DNA of 64,000 nucleotides, from the NCBI RefSeq assembly GCF_016545825.1, contig NC_052619.1, forward strand, positions 54,052,933 through 54,116,932. The letters are read 5' to 3'. The translations under genes were made by a program, and so were the position numbers. This document shows, piece after piece, positions 61,091 to 64,000 of the stretch; position 1 is the first letter of the stretch; every line of letters starts with the position of its first letter. The stretch comes from Eucalyptus grandis (lineage: Eukaryota; Streptophyta; Magnoliopsida; Myrtales; Myrtaceae). The notes under the pieces were generated by a model that saw nothing but the letters and a program-made list of their open reading frames with translations, did no database searches and had not been told where the DNA came from.

Positions 61091-63127
61091 TTCTTCTTCA
61101 TTAAGTATACTTAATTCATAAGCAAGTGTAGTATAGTAATCTAGAGTTTTCCAAAAATGGATCATATTTTAACAATTTGCGATAAGTCTGGGAAAAGATC
61201 GCATTGTCTAATGAATATCGCGTTGATGTAAATATCAAGTTGCTATAACTTTGCCCAGAACGTGTAATTTTGTCTCCGGGATATTCTATCAAACAAGTTG
61301 ACTGCATGGAGTAACTTGAATTAAAAGCACACAAAGTCAACTCTTCTCTCTACCGTATGATTCGACGAGCGATACCCCGAGAATCTTGAGCAAAAGGCAC
61401 ACAAAATTCACTTTCTCAGAAGACAGACATGGGGAAGTGCAGTTTTCTGATTCGATCAATCTACTGGGAAGGGAGCAGGGCATCGGCGAGCGGGAGGAAG
61501 CTGAAGACGCCGTCAGAGGCATGAGTGCGCCCGTAGAGGGCAAGGAAGGATTGTCGACGAAGGGCCAGCGTACAAGCTAGGCCCGGTGGCTAATGAGAGA
61601 CGGCCATTTGAGGGCATGTGCAAGATCACGATGTCGAACAAAATCAAGGTGTTCTTTCGCAACACAAACACTTTTGAGTTGCTCAAGATCTGCGCTTCTC
61701 CGTGTGTATATTTTGTCTTCACCTACATTTAGAGACGATGGAGGCCACGACCGCAAAGATCTGCGCTTTCCCCGCGAGGAACGCATGACCCACGGCGGTG
61801 ACTAGGCGCCACCGCCGTCACCACCGCAATCTTGCCCGTTCGCATGTTCTCCGTGCGTGAATATATATATAAGACTGTCGATGATATTAGCTCACGTATA
61901 ATGACGTGGCAGTCTACGTGTTTAAGAGGAGGGAAGGGAAAAAAAATCAGAAAAATCATAAGAAACCAAACGTCCTCTTTGTCCACCTTAAATTGTCGAC
62001 CGTACCGCATAAGACTGTCGATGATAATTGAATCATCACGTCACCGATTTTCATAGAAAATCAGTTAAAGGAATTATGTTTGAATTATCAAAATGTTTAA
62101 GATTAAATTAATAAAGTTGAAAATTTTAAAATTAAATTCCATACAATAAGTTAAAGATTGATTTAGTAATTTCTCAAATCACACTCTAACAGGACATGCT
62201 AACCCAACCCCGAGGATTAGAAAGTAGGAAGGACGAATAAAAATTATGATCGTTATCTTCAAATTACTTCAAATATTTCTCCTTTTATCGTATAGAGTTT
62301 GACTCCGAAAGATCAAATATTGTTTAATTATTCAATTCCACTACAGAAAAATTGTTCATGGATCCCAATATAATTAAAAGTGACATGAACTCAAGAGAGA
62401 ATGACAAGTTGACAACAGAAGATAGGATCGAATATTACGTACTTATACATTAAATAGGTTACTAGTAATTCTGCCCTAACTTGGTAGCACTCTTTGTAAA
62501 TTTTTGTGACGATGGTCAATTTTTCTAAAATCTTAAGCCTATTTATCGAAGGCATGGTCAATATTTAAATACTCTAACGCTACCCTCATGCATAAGCTAA
62601 ATATTGGTCTAAGACTAAAGTGTAGAAATATCTAATTGAAGAGGCAAATAGAGACTTGATAAGACTTGAATGCGGGAACTCTTGCTTAGGCATTGTTTAA
62701 AATCTAAGTACTCCAACACTCTTCATGCATTAGATTTCGGCTAATATACTCAATGTATACTATAGAATTTGTGCTTATATATATCAATGGAATACTTATA
62801 GAATTGGATATTCATACATTACTCAAGTAAGTATACAAACCATTATGATAGAACATAAGTGGTAAACTAGAATAGAAATGATGACTAATGATCAAGCTTT
62901 TTACCCTTTTATCAATTGATGATTGTAATTCAAATAGAACCAAGTGTGATTAATTTAACTGTATTTAGTATTATACACGGAATGGTGACAGGTTGGATCG
63001 TCATTAAGAGATGACATTCACAATGCTAAAGAGATCTCACTGTAATTATCATTCTATTTATTTAAATTGTGAACCATTTCCACTTTATAAAAGAGAAATC
63101 AATTGAAGACGAGCTGATGATACTTGG
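61091..63127. other. Intergenic; GC-richer patch at 61.3-61.85 kb
   Basis: 61,330-61,850 is GC-richer than its surroundings, with short open frames on both strands. None is recognisable, and stops interrupt all of them. It could be a gene relic. An (AT)n tract is at 61,860-61,872. The rest, to 63,127, is AT-rich and empty. Confidence 0.4.
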
Positions 63128-64000
63128 TCACCTAGGAGAAACATCTGAAAGGGTCACTTCATTAACAGTGGAAGTTTTGTGAATTAGATTGATAGGATTG
63201 AGTGTTCTCACATTTCTCCCAACTGAGAATGCAGGCAAAGATGGTCGGATAAGTGGGATAGTATCGGCTCCTAGCATATGAACCACATGCGACATGGTTC
63301 GTCGATCTATTGGGTCTTCTTGAACGCACAATAGACCGATGTGTATGCACTTTACCACTTGAACTGCATCACATGACTCTTTGATTGATGGATCGGTAAG
63401 TTCCAAACTTCGACCTTCGGACCACAACTTCCATGTCTGTCATTTTGGAAGGGAAGTAAGCAAAGATAATTGCACATAATTCTAAGGTTTCATATTAAAA
63501 AAGTGTGGTGACTAGGAACATACAAGGGTGAGAAGGCTTTCACCGTGCTCTTGGATATGAAAACCGTTATTCTTTCGCCCACTTATCATCTCTAGCAAGA
63601 GAACTCCAAAACTGAAGACATCTAATTTAACAGAAAATAGTCCTTGCATCGCATATTCCGGTGCCATGTATCCACTGATTGAAATTATGCGATGAAGTGC
63701 AATTACTTGGAAGTAAGAAACAATGAAAAGCTATTTTCTATATTTAAACTTCTGTAATATGTATATGCTCATTTTGGTGTTGTTGAGCTGATCATCAGAG
63801 TTCTTTGTTGGCCTAGTGAATCATTCAAACATATGACAGATGTAGAAAGATATTAAAGAACTTACTATGTTCCAACAACCCTATTCGTGTTGGCCTCATC
63901 TTGATTTACACCAAAGATCCTTGCCATTCCGAAATCAGATATTTTTGGATTCATCTCGCCATCTAGTAAAAGATTACTAGCTTTCAGATTCCTATGGATA
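63128..64000 (-). CDS. Receptor-like Ser/Thr kinase, CRK/S-domain type, C-terminal half (partial)
   Basis: Last three exons of a membrane receptor kinase, running off the right edge. 63,866-64,000: [20 protein letters not shown] then [20 protein letters not shown] and VVGT. This is the catalytic loop, DFG and the start of the activation segment. 63,524-63,674: [30 protein letters not shown]. 63,128-63,436: [40 protein letters not shown], ending [14 protein letters not shown]. Borders are GT/AG with matching phases, and the frame is intact. The tail fits cysteine-rich receptor kinases (DUF26) or S-domain kinases, which share this exon layout; the ectodomain lies outside the window. The catalytic HRD motif reads HRN (Asp to Asn), while DFG is intact. 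It may be a pseudokinase or a recently mutated copy. Confidence 0.9.

Noticed and set aside
61330..61850. Possible gene in the GC-richer patch
   Set aside because: No frame is long or recognisable, and stops interrupt all six frames. Left as unresolved intergenic sequence.

Overview
This is a stretch of plant nuclear DNA: AT-rich, intron-bearing genes with canonical GT/AG junctions, many small transposon relics, and mostly decayed gene copies. TIR-NBS-LRR (TNL) immune-receptor genes mean a eudicot. The style of the TNL, lipase and receptor-kinase fragments suggests a woody rosid, perhaps Myrtaceae (Eucalyptus-like), but that last step is inference.

Layout. 1-19.6 kb holds no convincing gene. 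It is a mosaic of duplicated non-coding modules (roughly 2.1-4.4, 7.7-9.2, 9.2-11.0 and 13.4-15.6 kb), some related to sequence upstream of the intact TNL. One copy is interrupted by a PIF/Harbinger-like MITE (9,421-10,527) with a GC-rich palindromic core. 19.6-25.5 kb holds a Mutator-like element carrying a CLAVATA1-type LRR-kinase fragment, a tRNA-derived SINE with target-site duplications, a wrecked TNL, and an older Mutator-like relic. 25.5-30.1 kb is the centrepiece: a four-exon TNL, open throughout (1,217 codons). Its first exon starts with about 95 residues of a GC-rich caprin-like coiled coil fused directly to the TIR domain. 31.8-33.3 and 40.6-41.6 kb are TNL pseudogenes. They are interleaved with three decayed copies of a class 3 lipase gene (34.5-39.6, 42.3-46.7 and 46.7-50.8 kb, minus strand), one carrying an internal inversion. 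51.7-52.4 kb repeats the left edge of the window. It is followed by another Mutator-like element, a mitochondrial PPR/TPR-like gene relic, a small acylated acidic-protein gene with two lesions, and a fifth TNL locus (57.9-61.1 kb, pseudogene). The right edge (63.1-64.0 kb, minus) is the 3' half of a CRK/S-domain type receptor kinase whose catalytic HRD motif reads HRN.

How it fits together: this looks like an NLR cluster evolving by tandem duplication of a TNL plus lipase unit, with transposon insertion, internal deletion and recombination leaving one likely functional TNL. The most unusual item is the caprin-like N-terminal extension of that TNL, which could be an integrated domain (decoy or RNA-granule adaptor) or a captured promoter plus first exon. 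All gene calls are from reading the sequence; no database search was run.
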